DNA of 44,100 bases from an uncultured Lachnospiraceae bacterium (GCA_902762905.1 CACWQE010000033.1:1-44100); one strand, 5' to 3'. Numbered from the stretch's first letter, positions 8,406-16,192 are shown. The notes: generated from the sequence alone by a model not told the origin. Translations and numbers: made by a program.

Positions 8406-9209
8406 TTAATGATCTTTCAAAAGTGCCAGTTCTTCTGCTGAAAGAGGGCGGCTTTCTCCGATAGCAAGATCTTCCGGCAGTTGAAGAGAACCAAATTGAA
8501 TACGCTTTAGGTAGAGTACCTCTTTACCAACAGTCTGAAACATGCGCTTTACCTGATGAAACTTTCCCTCATGCAGCGTTACTTCTATATAAGAAAGTTC
8601 TTCCTGTGTAATAGGAGCCTGTAATTGTGAGTTGTTGATGCGCTTTTGATAATCGGATAGAGCCGGCTGTCTTATTAACGCTTCTTCATAAGGATAGAAG
8701 GTAAGCGTGGCAGGCAGGGCGACATTAAGATCCTCATCACCGATCACCAGTCCTTTGGCAAATGCATCCACATCCGTATGATCTACAATTCCACGGACAA
8801 TTGCAAAATAGGTCTTGTTTACATGCCGTTTGGGAGAAAGAAGACGATGGGCTAATGCTCCGTCATTGGTAATAAGAAGCAAACCTTCCGTATCTTTATC
8901 TAAGCGTCCGACCGGAGACAGGTCTTTGCGTGCACTCGGAATAAGGGACAACACAGTTGGAGCCGTATTGTCTTTCGTTGCACTGACGTATCCGGCAGGC
9001 TTATGTAATATGTAATATTCATATTGTTCTATGCGGATCTCTTCGCCCTGATACGTAATGGTGTCTGTTGATGGATCAATCTTGTATTCCGGTTTTTGAA
9101 TGATCTCCCCATTGACCGTGACATAGCCTTTCTTTAATTCCTTTTTCACAATGGAGCGTGTACCGATTCCGGCATCCGCAAGATATTTATCAATTCGAAT
9201 TGCAGCCAT
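8406..9209 (-). CDS. RsuA/RluB-family rRNA pseudouridine synthase
   Basis: Isomerises uridine to pseudouridine in ribosomal RNA. An S4 RNA-binding domain occupies the first ~60 residues (IRIDKYLADAGIGTRSIVKK). The catalytic domain follows, with the family signature GRLDKDTEGLLLITNDG containing the nucleophilic aspartate, and later GKFHQVKRMF. The start is the ATG at 9209, with AAGGAG about eight bases upstream, giving 267 residues. The reading frame stays open to 9374, but the extra 55 residues resemble no S4 protein and have no support. Whether the target is 16S U516 (RsuA) or 23S U2605 (RluB) cannot be decided here. Monocistronic on the minus strand. Confidence 0.92.
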   Translation of the reverse strand: MAAIRIDKYLADAGIGTRSIVKKELKKGYVTVNGEIIQKPEYKIDPSTDTITYQGEEIRIEQYEYYILHKPAGYVSATKDNTAPTVLSLIPSARKDLSPVGRLDKDTEGLLLITNDGALAHRLLSPKRHVNKTYFAIVRGIVDHTDVDAFAKGLVIGDEDLNVALPATLTFYPYEEALIRQPALSDYQKRINNSQLQAPITQEELSYIEVTLHEGKFHQVKRMFQTVGKEVLYLKRIQFGSLQLPEDLAIGESRPLSAEELALLKDH

Positions 9210-9481
9210 ATAATATCTGTCTCCTTTATGGATCGTATATTGAAACATATTCCAATGGTTATTCGTTTGAATGTATAGCAGGATGGCAGCTTTCGTATAG
9301 GAGTTTCTTCTATATATAATAGGAAACTGGCAAAATACATAAAAACAGGTATAAATATTCCTACTATTGTACAAACTTGTAATGATATCTTAACATATTG
9401 TAGAAGGAAATCCTAGCACAATCTCTGATTACATGTACAAAAAGTACGAAAAATGGGGATTTCTGGGTAGAAAATGCCATA
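9210..9481. other. Divergent intergenic region upstream of the wall protein
   Basis: AT-rich DNA between the divergent pseudouridine synthase and the 3D/SH3 protein. It should hold the promoter of the minus-strand gene, but I could not pick a convincing one. No extra ORF with a ribosome binding site was seen. Confidence 0.35.
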
Positions 9482-9527
9482 TTGACATTTATTTTATTAA
9501 GTGTTATATTACAACTTGTAACAAGTT
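9482..9527 (+). promoter_or_regulatory. Strong promoter with adjacent palindrome for the 3D/SH3 gene
   Basis: TTGACA at 9482-9487, a 17-bp spacer and TATATT at 9505-9510. Three bases downstream, at the likely transcription start, lies a perfect palindrome with 7-bp arms, AACTTGT-A-ACAAGTT (9513-9527), a good operator candidate for an unidentified repressor. A ~110-nt leader with a GATTTC/GAAATC hairpin follows before the start codon. Confidence 0.7.
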
Positions 9528-9638
9528 TGTAACATTTTGGTATGAGGTTTTAGATAACGTATTACTATTATGAAGTTTAGGATATTAACGAGGGGTAGGA
9601 TTTCGGTGAAATCGTTTTGTTGATGGAGGAAAGAGACT

Positions 9639-11201
9639 ATGCGACATAACAGAAGAGCAGTTATGACAGAACGCTATAAACTTTACATGAGAAAGAACAT
9701 CTTCAATGGAAGATATTTTGTACGGAATGTGCAGATTGCACTTTGTGCGATTATATTGATCGGATTGGTAATTGGCGGTATTGTTCTTGCCAATTCTGGT
9801 ACAAGCAGTAAGAAAGAGCTTGCAAAAGGCAATGATGTCAGTGCATTAGATGCCTTATTTGGTAATAGTGAAGAGATCACAACAGAAGAAGTAACAGAAG
9901 CAACAACCGAAGAGGCTCAGGTTGCTTTGGCAACCGAGGCAACAGAAGCTACAACAACAGAGGAACCTACGACAGAGCCGATCGTTGCTTATACCGAGCA
10001 GACAACGGTTGAGAGTCAGCCGGCCGGTGAGTTTGACAGCAAGTGTATCGCGAATGTAGAAGAGACTTTGAATGTTCGTAGCACGCCAAGTGCTGAGGGC
10101 GAATTTGTTGGTTCCATGAACCCTGGTGCGATTGCAATTGTGGAAGGTACAGAAGGTGACTGGACGAAGATTAAGTCTGGTGATGTAGAAGGATATGTGT
10201 TATCCCAGTATGTATTGACTGGTGAAAGTGCAGAAGAGTTTGCGAAGGATTATGTGACGTTACAGGGAACAGCCTTAGAAGATGGTGTGAATGTCAGAAC
10301 CGAGCAGTCTACGGATGCGAATATTGTAACAGTATTGAACAAGGATGATACGATTACCGTATTATCAGATCCGAGAGAAGAACAGGCTGACACAGAGACA
10401 GCCACAACAGAGGAAGTAACTGAGGTCACAACACAGGAAGCTTCCAGTGAGACAGCAACCGAAGCAGATACACAGGTATCAACAGATGAAGCATCTAGTG
10501 AGGATGTTACCTCAGAGCAGGATACTGAGGTTGCAACACAGGATTCTACAGAAGCTGTTGCAACAGAAGAAGCAACCGAGGCAACTACAGAGAATACAGA
10601 TACACAGTCTTCTGAGATTACATGGCTTCCGGTTATGTTAGCAGATGGCGAGACAGGTTATGTATCTGCGGATTTGGTAGATATTGATCGTTTGTATGAG
10701 ATTGCAGTTTCTGCAGACGAATTACAGCGTAGAGAAGAAGAGAGATTAGCGGCAGAACAGGCAGCAGCCGAAGCGGCAGCGTTAGCAGCACAGCAGGCAA
10801 CACAGACATCGACTCAGACAACAACTGCCAGCACGACAACAAGTACAAGTTCAAGCAGCAGTTCGAATACATCTTATCAGGGAGCAACCACAACTCCTGT
10901 AACCGCAACATCATCTGGTGAGTGTATCGGAACATTTACCGTGACTGCATATTGCGGATGTGAGAAGTGCAGCGGTGGTCATAATAAGACAGCAAGTGGA
11001 ACAACTCCAACAGAGGGAAGAACCATTGCAGCCGACACCAGTATTCTTCCATTCGGTTCACAGGTTGTCATTGATGGCGTGGTATATACCGTAGAGGATC
11101 GCGGAAGCGGTGTGAACGGCAATCATATTGATATCTTCTTTGCAACACATGACAAGGCAATGGCATATGGAAGCAAGACCGTGAAGGTATATAAGTACTA
11201 A
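9639..11201 (+). CDS. Membrane-anchored SH3 and 3D-domain cell-wall protein
   Basis: A 520-residue surface protein, probably a peptidoglycan-cleaving or remodelling enzyme of the 3D (Asp-Asp-Asp) family. A transmembrane helix lies at 32-52, followed by a Thr/Glu-rich linker (77-130). The first bacterial SH3 domain is at about 133-194. A second starts at about 205 (GVNVRTEQS), stops near 244, and appears to resume at 326-349 (WLPVMLADGETGYVSADLV) after an inserted Thr/Glu-rich stretch. A charged Ala-rich helix and a Ser/Thr linker lead to the C-terminal 3D domain (429-520), with Asp466, Asp487 and Asp498 as the expected trio. The start has GGAGGAAAGAG upstream. The fold is related to lytic transglycosylase MltA and Rpf-like 3D proteins; exact activity is inferred. 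Confidence 0.88.
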   Translation: MRHNRRAVMTERYKLYMRKNIFNGRYFVRNVQIALCAIILIGLVIGGIVLANSGTSSKKELAKGNDVSALDALFGNSEEITTEEVTEATTEEAQVALATEATEATTTEEPTTEPIVAYTEQTTVESQPAGEFDSKCIANVEETLNVRSTPSAEGEFVGSMNPGAIAIVEGTEGDWTKIKSGDVEGYVLSQYVLTGESAEEFAKDYVTLQGTALEDGVNVRTEQSTDANIVTVLNKDDTITVLSDPREEQADTETATTEEVTEVTTQEASSETATEADTQVSTDEASSEDVTSEQDTEVATQDSTEAVATEEATEATTENTDTQSSEITWLPVMLADGETGYVSADLVDIDRLYEIAVSADELQRREEERLAAEQAAAEAAALAAQQATQTSTQTTTASTTTSTSSSSSSNTSYQGATTTPVTATSSGECIGTFTVTAYCGCEKCSGGHNKTASGTTPTEGRTIAADTSILPFGSQVVIDGVVYTVEDRGSGVNGNHIDIFFATHDKAMAYGSKTVKVYKY

Positions 11202-11230
11202 TCGGATACAAAATATAGCGAGATAGAGAG

Positions 11231-11268
11231 AATCCCCGGCTTCGGTAAGAAGCCGGGGATTCTTGTGT
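11231..11268 (+). terminator. Intrinsic terminator of the 3D/SH3 gene
   Basis: A perfect 13-bp GC-rich stem (11231-11243 with 11249-11261) with a 5-nt loop, 30 bases after the stop codon, followed by CTTGTGTTA. Confidence 0.85.
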
Positions 11269-11302
11269 TAGGATGAGCGGATATAACCGAATCTTACATT
11301 TG

Positions 11303-11333
11303 GGCGACAGATGATGACATCTGCCGTTTTTTT
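11303..11333 (+). terminator. Second, back-up terminator
   Basis: CAGATG/CATCTG with extra GGC/CCG pairing, followed by seven T residues at 11327-11333. It lies 40 bp beyond the first terminator in the same direction. Confidence 0.7.
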
Positions 11334-11427
11334 ATGGGAAAATGTGGTAATATGACGTCTGATATCAGGAAAATGGCATGATACATGAAAAGAAAGTACC
11401 GATCAGTTTTCTGAAGGGGAAGGAGAA

Positions 11428-11667
11428 TCATTTCTGAAAAAATTCATTGAAATCGCACTGGAAGATCTCCGTTAAGGCAATCAGCATCTCAACGGTGGGA
11501 TTATTAAGACCATGTTCCACCTTGCTGAAAATACCGGTGTTGACTTTGATTCCGCGTAGCTGTAGCTGTGCAATGACATCGACCGCACGCATATGGCGTT
11601 CTTTGCGTAGGCGTATAATATTGGTTCCGATAACGGGATGACTCGTCTGGTTAAGCCGTTCAGACAT
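11428..11667 (-). CDS. Small XRE-family transcriptional regulator
   Basis: A 79-residue protein made almost entirely of a Cro/C1-type helix-turn-helix (GTNIIRLRKERHMRAVDVIA, then QLRGIKVNTGIFSKVEHGLN), with no separate ligand domain. AGGAGG stands a few bases before the ATG. It is divergent from the leucine-rich-repeat gene, and the 148-bp gap between them holds two 15-bp direct repeats, so it may regulate itself or that gene. Targets are unproven. Confidence 0.85.
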   Translation of the reverse strand: MSERLNQTSHPVIGTNIIRLRKERHMRAVDVIAQLQLRGIKVNTGIFSKVEHGLNNPTVEMLIALTEIFQCDFNEFFQK

Positions 11668-11727
11668 GGATGTTTCCTCCTAATAAGTGTATTATTAATA
11701 ATTCTATCCAAATTAAAAAATTTTTAG

Positions 11728-11777
11728 TGTCCAAAATAGAAGTTTTTATGTCCAAAATAGAAGCTATGTGGTACAAT
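11728..11777 (+). promoter_or_regulatory. Direct-repeat operator overlapping the LRR-gene promoter
   Basis: The 15-mer TGTCCAAAATAGAAG occurs at 11728-11742 and again at 11749-11763, a spacing of 21 bp or two helical turns. A weaker version (TATCCAAATTA) starts at 11705. A TACAAT -10 box at 11772-11777 places the -35 position at 11749-11754, exactly at the start of the second repeat. This layout fits an activator that binds direct repeats, such as a LytTR-type protein, or the divergent XRE regulator. Confidence 0.6.
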
Positions 11778-11815
11778 AAACATATAAGCGCAAATTAAAG
11801 GAGGAGAAAGTTGAT

Positions 11816-13178
11816 ATGAAAAACAGAAAGAAACAGATGATAGCCTGGATGTTGACGCTATTGCTGGTGTTGGGAATGGCACCGGATATGGGTGCGGTAC
11901 AGGCAGCAAAGAAGATGGCGTTGAATAAGAAGAAGATCACCTTACAGGTAGGAGCCAATACGAAGCTTAAGGTGAAGACTGAAAACGATTGGCGAACAGA
12001 CATTTATGGAAACGAATCCGATGGCGGTTACATTTCAAGAGGGTGTGACACAGATTGGAGATTCGGCATTTGATAACTGCGAGAATTTGAGTCAGCTAGA
12101 GTTGCCGGATTCCTTGAAGATAATCGGAGATACTGCATTTGGTGCGACCGATATTCAGACATTAGAGCTGCCGGCGCAGCTTAGCAAGATTGGGGAGTCG
12201 GCATTTAACGGTGTGACGTCATTATGCGAAGTGAGTTTTCCGGAGAATGGAGAATTTACGATTGGAAAGTATGCGTTCTATAATACCAGTCTGAAGGAGG
12301 TCACGTTGCCTGCCGGATGTACACAAGTCGGAGAGAAGGCATTTAACTGTGACCAGTGGCAAACAACACAACTGGTATCTGTTAAGATACAGAATGATAA
12401 GATCAATTTGTCGATCAATGTATTTTCAACTATAACGATTATTTATGCGAATGCCGGCTCGAATGGAGAGAAGTATGCGAAAGATAACAGTAACCGGTTT
12501 GAAGTGCTTCCGAAAGACGAGAACAAGGATGACGAGAATAAAAAAGAGGATGATAAGCCGACAGGAAATGATAAATCAGAAGAGGATGGTAAGCCGGCAG
12601 GAAATGATAAGACAGAAGCTTCTACTGAGGTGCCGGAGACGAAGCCGTCTGATTCGGGACGTAATAGTGCAGGTACAACGGAGTCTGCATTTAGAGAGAA
12701 TCAGCCGGCAGAGGCGGTAGCCGGAACGCAGTATACGGTGGGTGAGTTCATCTATCAGATACAGGATGAAAAGACTGCATGGGTCGTAAGACCGGTTAAG
12801 AAAACAATTACGAAAGGAATCATACCGGACAAGGTGATGATTAACGGAATACAATATGCAGTAACCGGGATTGGCAGGAAAGCATTCTATCAGTGTAAGA
12901 AGCTTACGCAGATTAAGAGTGGCAATTCGCTCGGGATAGTTGGCAGTCAGGCATTTGCCGGATGCAGCCGCTTGAAGAAGATTACATTTGGAAAAGGACT
13001 GACAACCATTGGTGCGAAGTGCTTTATGGGTGACCGGAAATTAGCACAGGTTGTAATTCGTAGTAAGAAATTAAAGAAAGTTGGAAAAGGTTGTATGAAG
13101 AATACGAGCCGGAAGAATATTGTAGTTCCGGCAAGTAAGAAGGCAGCGTATCAGAAGCTGTTTCGGAAAGCGAGATGA
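11816..13178 (+). pseudogene. BspA-like leucine-rich-repeat surface protein, frameshifted
   Basis: The N-terminal part (11816 to about 11975) encodes a signal peptide with a hydrophobic core and AQA-like cleavage region, then the start of a bacterial Ig-like (Big2) domain: MALNKKKITLQVGANTKLKVK. Here the frame changes. In the other frame a leucine-rich LRR_5 sequence is already under way at 11979 (LKTIGEQTFMETN) and continues to 13178, with repeats such as VTQIGDSAFDNC, an acidic Lys/Asp linker and a second LRR block ending in a basic tail. The second ORF has no signal peptide of its own; its first ATG (12006) is inside the repeats. The Big2 domain is only about 20 residues long, so an internal deletion that broke the frame is likely. 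A sequencing error or slippage cannot be excluded. Confidence 0.72.
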
Positions 13179-13228
13179 TGGAGAGGTATGTTGCAAAGCT
13201 TAAGAGCATGTTACAACTATTAAAAATA

Positions 13229-13260
13229 GAATCCTCTACCGGTTAATCGGTAAAGGATTC
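13229..13260. terminator. Bidirectional terminator between LRR gene and kinase operon
   Basis: GAATCCT/AGGATTC plus TACCG/CGGTA form an interrupted stem at 13229-13260. It lies between convergent genes and overlaps the kinase stop codon at 13243. Confidence 0.55.
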
Positions 13261-14619
13261 ATAGGAATCATCCTCTGGCAGAGTGATAAAGTTATCATTC
13301 GGGTCGGAGGATTTTTTTTGGCTTGTAGAAGATTTCGTGGTTGCTTCTGTTGTAGCATTCCTCGTTTCCGTTGTGGTATCCGACGTGGTTGTCTGGCTGG
13401 TTGCGTTGGAGTGCATCGTTTCTGTAGTTTGCACAGAGGTACTCTGCGTGGTTGCTTCCGTGGTTTGCCCTATGGAAGGAGAGGTAGGAGTATCCGTAGT
13501 TGTTGGTCTTGAGAGTACAAGACGGTCTGGCCAGAATGGAACCGGATAACCACTGATTCCCAAGCTACAATAAAGAATCAATATAAGGAGGGCTGCTATG
13601 ACCAGCACGATGGATGGTATGGTTGGTCTGGATTCGGAATGTGATTCCGGCAAGGCAGGAATCGAGGTCGGAAGTATGGTTTTGCCATCCATACTGGCGT
13701 AGCGGATGGTCTGAGAGACGTGTTCTTGTGTTACTGTGAGTGGTGGAATCCGTAATGCCTGATAGAGAGCGTCTATACTCTGGTAGCGATCTGCCGAAGC
13801 AAGCTGTAAGCCATGATAGATTACTTCTGCCTGCCAGCTCCGAATAGGTGCGTGATCCGTAAGAGAAGGGAGTGTGGCACCCTGTAAGCGTTCTAATGCA
13901 TCGGTTGGAGGGAAGCCGGTTATGGTATAGTAGATGGTTGCACAGATACCATATACATCCGTCCAGGCACCTAGTTTGCCGGTAGGCAGATACTGCTCCG
14001 GTGGGGCATAGCCGGATTTCAGGATAACCGTTTTGTGGTCATTCGCCGCAGTGCTCTTCAAACTGGCAGATCCGAAGTCAATGAGATGAAGCTGATTATC
14101 AGTTCCGAGAATCAGGTTGTCAGGACTGATATCCCGATGGAGTAATCCTTTGTCGTGGATCTGAATGAGATCCTGCATGACGGGATATAGAAGTTCAATG
14201 AATTCATCAAAGGCAAGCGGCCCATTGTCGCTTATATATTGTTTCAGGGTAATGCCTTCGATATATTCCATAACAAGATAGACCGTGCCATTGGTTTCTA
14301 AGATATCTTTAATATTCACAATATGGGAAAGCAGTGGAAAGGCAGCTAAGATACTGGCTTCTGTTTGAAAATGCCGGCGGCCTTGTTCGAACAAAGCCTC
14401 CTGATGTGCGTAGGGAAGTACCTGTGTGTCATCCATCCGGTAAGCAAGAGCACCGGGGAAGTATTCTTTGATGGCTACCTTCTCATTGTTGGAAACATGG
14501 GTACAACAATACGTGATTCCAAAACCGCCTTCCCCGATCACATGGTCTATGATATAGTTGTCTGATATATGCATACCGCAGGCAAGAGCCCGGGATGAAA
14601 GGGTAGAAGCATCTGTCAT
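13243..14619 (-). CDS. Transmembrane Ser/Thr protein kinase
   Basis: A 458-residue PASTA-less Hanks-type kinase. The catalytic domain (about 20-290) has the glycine loop IGEGGFGITY (28-37), VAIKEYFPG with Lys51, Glu87, HRDISPDNL (161-169), DFG (181-183) and YAPPEQY. A single transmembrane helix at 335-355 follows, then a Thr/Ser-rich extracellular tail with no recognised sensor domain. The topology is kinase inside, tail outside. The start overlaps the upstream FHA gene by four bases, so the genes are coupled. Two FHA proteins in the same operon are the obvious phosphothreonine readers. No PP2C phosphatase is present in the window. Confidence 0.92.
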   Translation of the reverse strand: MTDASTLSSRALACGMHISDNYIIDHVIGEGGFGITYCCTHVSNNEKVAIKEYFPGALAYRMDDTQVLPYAHQEALFEQGRRHFQTEASILAAFPLLSHIVNIKDILETNGTVYLVMEYIEGITLKQYISDNGPLAFDEFIELLYPVMQDLIQIHDKGLLHRDISPDNLILGTDNQLHLIDFGSASLKSTAANDHKTVILKSGYAPPEQYLPTGKLGAWTDVYGICATIYYTITGFPPTDALERLQGATLPSLTDHAPIRSWQAEVIYHGLQLASADRYQSIDALYQALRIPPLTVTQEHVSQTIRYASMDGKTILPTSIPALPESHSESRPTIPSIVLVIAALLILILYCSLGISGYPVPFWPDRLVLSRPTTTDTPTSPSIGQTTEATTQSTSVQTTETMHSNATSQTTTSDTTTETRNATTEATTKSSTSQKKSSDPNDNFITLPEDDSYESFTD

Positions 14620-15128
14620 AATGAGGAACTCCAGTCAAAATTAGAATTACACAAAGGAACAAATAGAAGGACACAATCCCCAATCTGAATCCGGTCATGA
14701 TCGGATAAAGTGACCGAGTGTCCGGACGATACGGGGCGGTTGTTGTGATACACATTGTTGCCTTGGGCATTCAGTGTATAGTTATGCAGTTCGGCATCAT
14801 AGATGAGGTTTGCATGGTTGCAACGGGATACGGTAGGTTCCTGAAAGAGAATGACATCCATACTGGTATCTCTTCCAATGTGGTTTTCTCCCATAAGCAG
14901 TGTAAAACAATCTCCAAGCATATGTCCCTGAATGCAGGTGAGCCAGCCTATAGGAAGCCGTTTGCCAGCCTTTGTGTAATGCTCTGTGAGTGAAGTGTCG
15001 GGAATGTAGGTATCCACATCTCGCGCAGTGTCTTCCTTGATCTGTATCTTTTCGTTGGCACAGTGCGGGCAGGTCCGTAATTTATCTCCATTATAAAAAT
15101 GTCCGTTCGGACATGTGATCAGATTCAT
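14616..15128 (-). CDS. Zinc-ribbon and FHA-domain protein
   Basis: A 170-residue protein that starts with a small metal-binding knuckle (TCPNGHFYNG and CPHCANEK, with Cys6, His10, Cys20 and Cys23). It continues with an FHA domain at about 70-165 whose phosphothreonine-binding landmarks are visible: IGRD, VSRCNHANL and GNNVYHNN. FHA domains bind phosphothreonine, so it is the likely substrate or adaptor of the kinase encoded directly downstream with a four-base overlap. No membrane segment is seen. Its effector partner is unknown. Confidence 0.87.
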   Translation of the reverse strand: MNLITCPNGHFYNGDKLRTCPHCANEKIQIKEDTARDVDTYIPDTSLTEHYTKAGKRLPIGWLTCIQGHMLGDCFTLLMGENHIGRDTSMDVILFQEPTVSRCNHANLIYDAELHNYTLNAQGNNVYHNNRPVSSGHSVTLSDHDRIQIGDCVLLFVPLCNSNFDWSSSL

Positions 15129-15162
15129 AAGTGATATGCCTCCTGTTGATGAGAATGATTCG

Positions 15163-15807
15163 TTATCGTAATTGAAAAACGGCGGTCTGATCTCCGAAGC
15201 AGAGCAGAGTGCCCGGTGTTAATACATATTCCTGATTCGGAATCAGCCGTGTCGTATGTTGTATGAAGGTTCCGTTTGTGGAATTGTCTACAATGGTATA
15301 GGTATGCGTATCCGAATGATAGGTCAAAGTACAATGAGTACGACTTACCATAGGAAGCTGAATAATGATATCACAGATATCGGCATCGCGTCCGAGCAGG
15401 ATAGTCTGGTCATCCTGGAGCCGAATATAATAGTTGGCATAAGTTCCAGAGATACCGATCAATGTTCCGCCGGATGTTTTCTGTTGTAGATACTCCCGCA
15501 TTTTCTTCTGGTACTGTCGACTGACCGGAATCCGGTTAGATGTGCCTTGGAGTATCAGTTCCTGATTGTCGTAGCTTATAATACTTGAGGGCAATACTAA
15601 GTAGCTTTGGTGGCAACGAATCAGTATGGGAAGATGTTCTTCTAAGGTACGAAGCTTCTCATAGCAAGTGTAGGAACCGGACGGGGTATGGATCGTAATC
15701 ATTCGGTTATTGCTTTCAATATATAGAATGTCTGATATTGGAATCCGGGAGGATGCATCTTTTGTTACGATATGAAGCGAATCCGTCCCGAAGGAAAGTG
15801 TGCTCAT
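15163..15807 (-). CDS. LytTR DNA-binding domain fused to FHA domain
   Basis: A 214-residue protein with an unusual layout. Residues ~10-108 look like a LytTR DNA-binding domain (IPISDILYIESNNRMITIHT, RCHQSYLV, IPVSRQYQKKMREYL). Residues ~118-214 are an FHA domain with GRDADICDI (139 onward), SRTHC (155-159) and NSTNGTF (175-181). There is no receiver domain. The first gene of the operon, it is followed 34 bp later by the zinc-ribbon FHA gene and then the kinase. I infer that threonine phosphorylation, read by its FHA domain, controls DNA binding. This would couple the kinase to transcription without a histidine kinase. Confidence 0.85.
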   Translation of the reverse strand: MSTLSFGTDSLHIVTKDASSRIPISDILYIESNNRMITIHTPSGSYTCYEKLRTLEEHLPILIRCHQSYLVLPSSIISYDNQELILQGTSNRIPVSRQYQKKMREYLQQKTSGGTLIGISGTYANYYIRLQDDQTILLGRDADICDIIIQLPMVSRTHCTLTYHSDTHTYTIVDNSTNGTFIQHTTRLIPNQEYVLTPGTLLCFGDQTAVFQLR

Positions 15808-15955
15808 GTATTATACCTCTTTCGTTTGGATAGAATTCCGTGTGTCATAGCCGCACACATAAATATGTAATATTGTACCATATTTTTGTGCATCGGACTA
15901 GGAGGATTGTAGAAAAGAGAAAATGATTGTTAAATAAAAATTGAGAATTTTTTAT
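15808..15955. other. Divergent spacer before the LytTR-FHA operon and the leader RNA
   Basis: No ORF with a ribosome binding site is visible. The minus strand must carry the promoter for the LytTR-FHA operon; TACAAT near 15876 (minus strand) is a candidate -10. AATTCTATCCAAA on the minus strand (15824-15836) also occurs on the plus strand at 11700-11712 in front of the LRR gene. Confidence 0.35.
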
Positions 15956-15983
15956 TGCATTTTTCATGATAATTACATATAAT
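15956..15983 (+). promoter_or_regulatory. Promoter of the candidate leader or small RNA
   Basis: TTGCAT at 15956-15961, a 16-bp spacer and a perfect TATAAT at 15978-15983, predicting a transcript starting near 15990. Confidence 0.7.
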
Positions 15984-15989
15984 ATAAAT

Positions 15990-16119
15990 GAGCAAGAAAG
16001 CTTGCTTGATTTAAGTGCGTTGCTACTTTGAGTGCAAACCTTTAATTTAAGTGCTTCACTACTTTGAATGTGAAGAATCGTTAATTTCAGGGAGATAAGA
16101 TTACTTATCTCCCTGTTTT
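15990..16119 (+). ncRNA. Candidate tandem-hairpin small RNA or riboswitch-like leader
   Basis: The predicted ~130-nt transcript has four stems. A small AGCAAG/CTTGCT hairpin comes first. Two tandem units of 36-nt period follow (16009-16039 and 16045-16077). Both start with ATTTAAGTGC and share the 10-nt loop TACTTTGA(G/A)T, but their stems differ in sequence while still pairing (TTGC/GCAA versus CTTCAC/GTGAAG). A perfect 12-bp intrinsic terminator with a TTTT tract comes last (16088-16119). A strong ribosome binding site and a nine-codon ORF lie just downstream, so this could be a terminator-controlled leader instead of a free small RNA. It matches no riboswitch class I recognise. Confidence 0.55.
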
Positions 16120-16141
16120 GCTATATTACGGAGGAGAAAAT

Positions 16142-16171
16142 ATGGATTTTTACAATGGAAAAGTGAATTAA
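16142..16171 (+). CDS. Nine-codon ORF behind a strong ribosome binding site
   Basis: GGAGGAG ends five bases before an ATG that opens a nine-residue frame, MDFYNGKVN, then TAA. The initiation site is too good to be chance alone. It may be a leader peptide, or the surviving start of a gene that was cut off when the hipBA module arrived. No family can be assigned. Confidence 0.35.
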   Translation: MDFYNGKVN

Positions 16172-16192
16172 GAAAGTGTCTGCAATCCGCAA

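Noticed and set aside
9210..9374. N-terminal extension of the pseudouridine synthase frame
   Set aside because: The S4 domain begins at the ATG at 9209, which has a proper ribosome binding site; the extra residues resemble nothing in the family.
9885..10620. CRISPR-like or minisatellite array in the Thr/Glu codons
   Set aside because: Repeats are irregular, in frame and encode a low-complexity linker; there are no spacer-repeat units.
12576..12854. Minus-strand 92-residue ORF inside the LRR gene
   Set aside because: It is an antisense shadow of the acidic Lys/Asp linker codons, without a ribosome binding site.
15990..16119. mini-ykkC (guanidine-II) riboswitch
   Set aside because: There are tandem hairpins, but the loops are not ACGR and the stems differ from that class.
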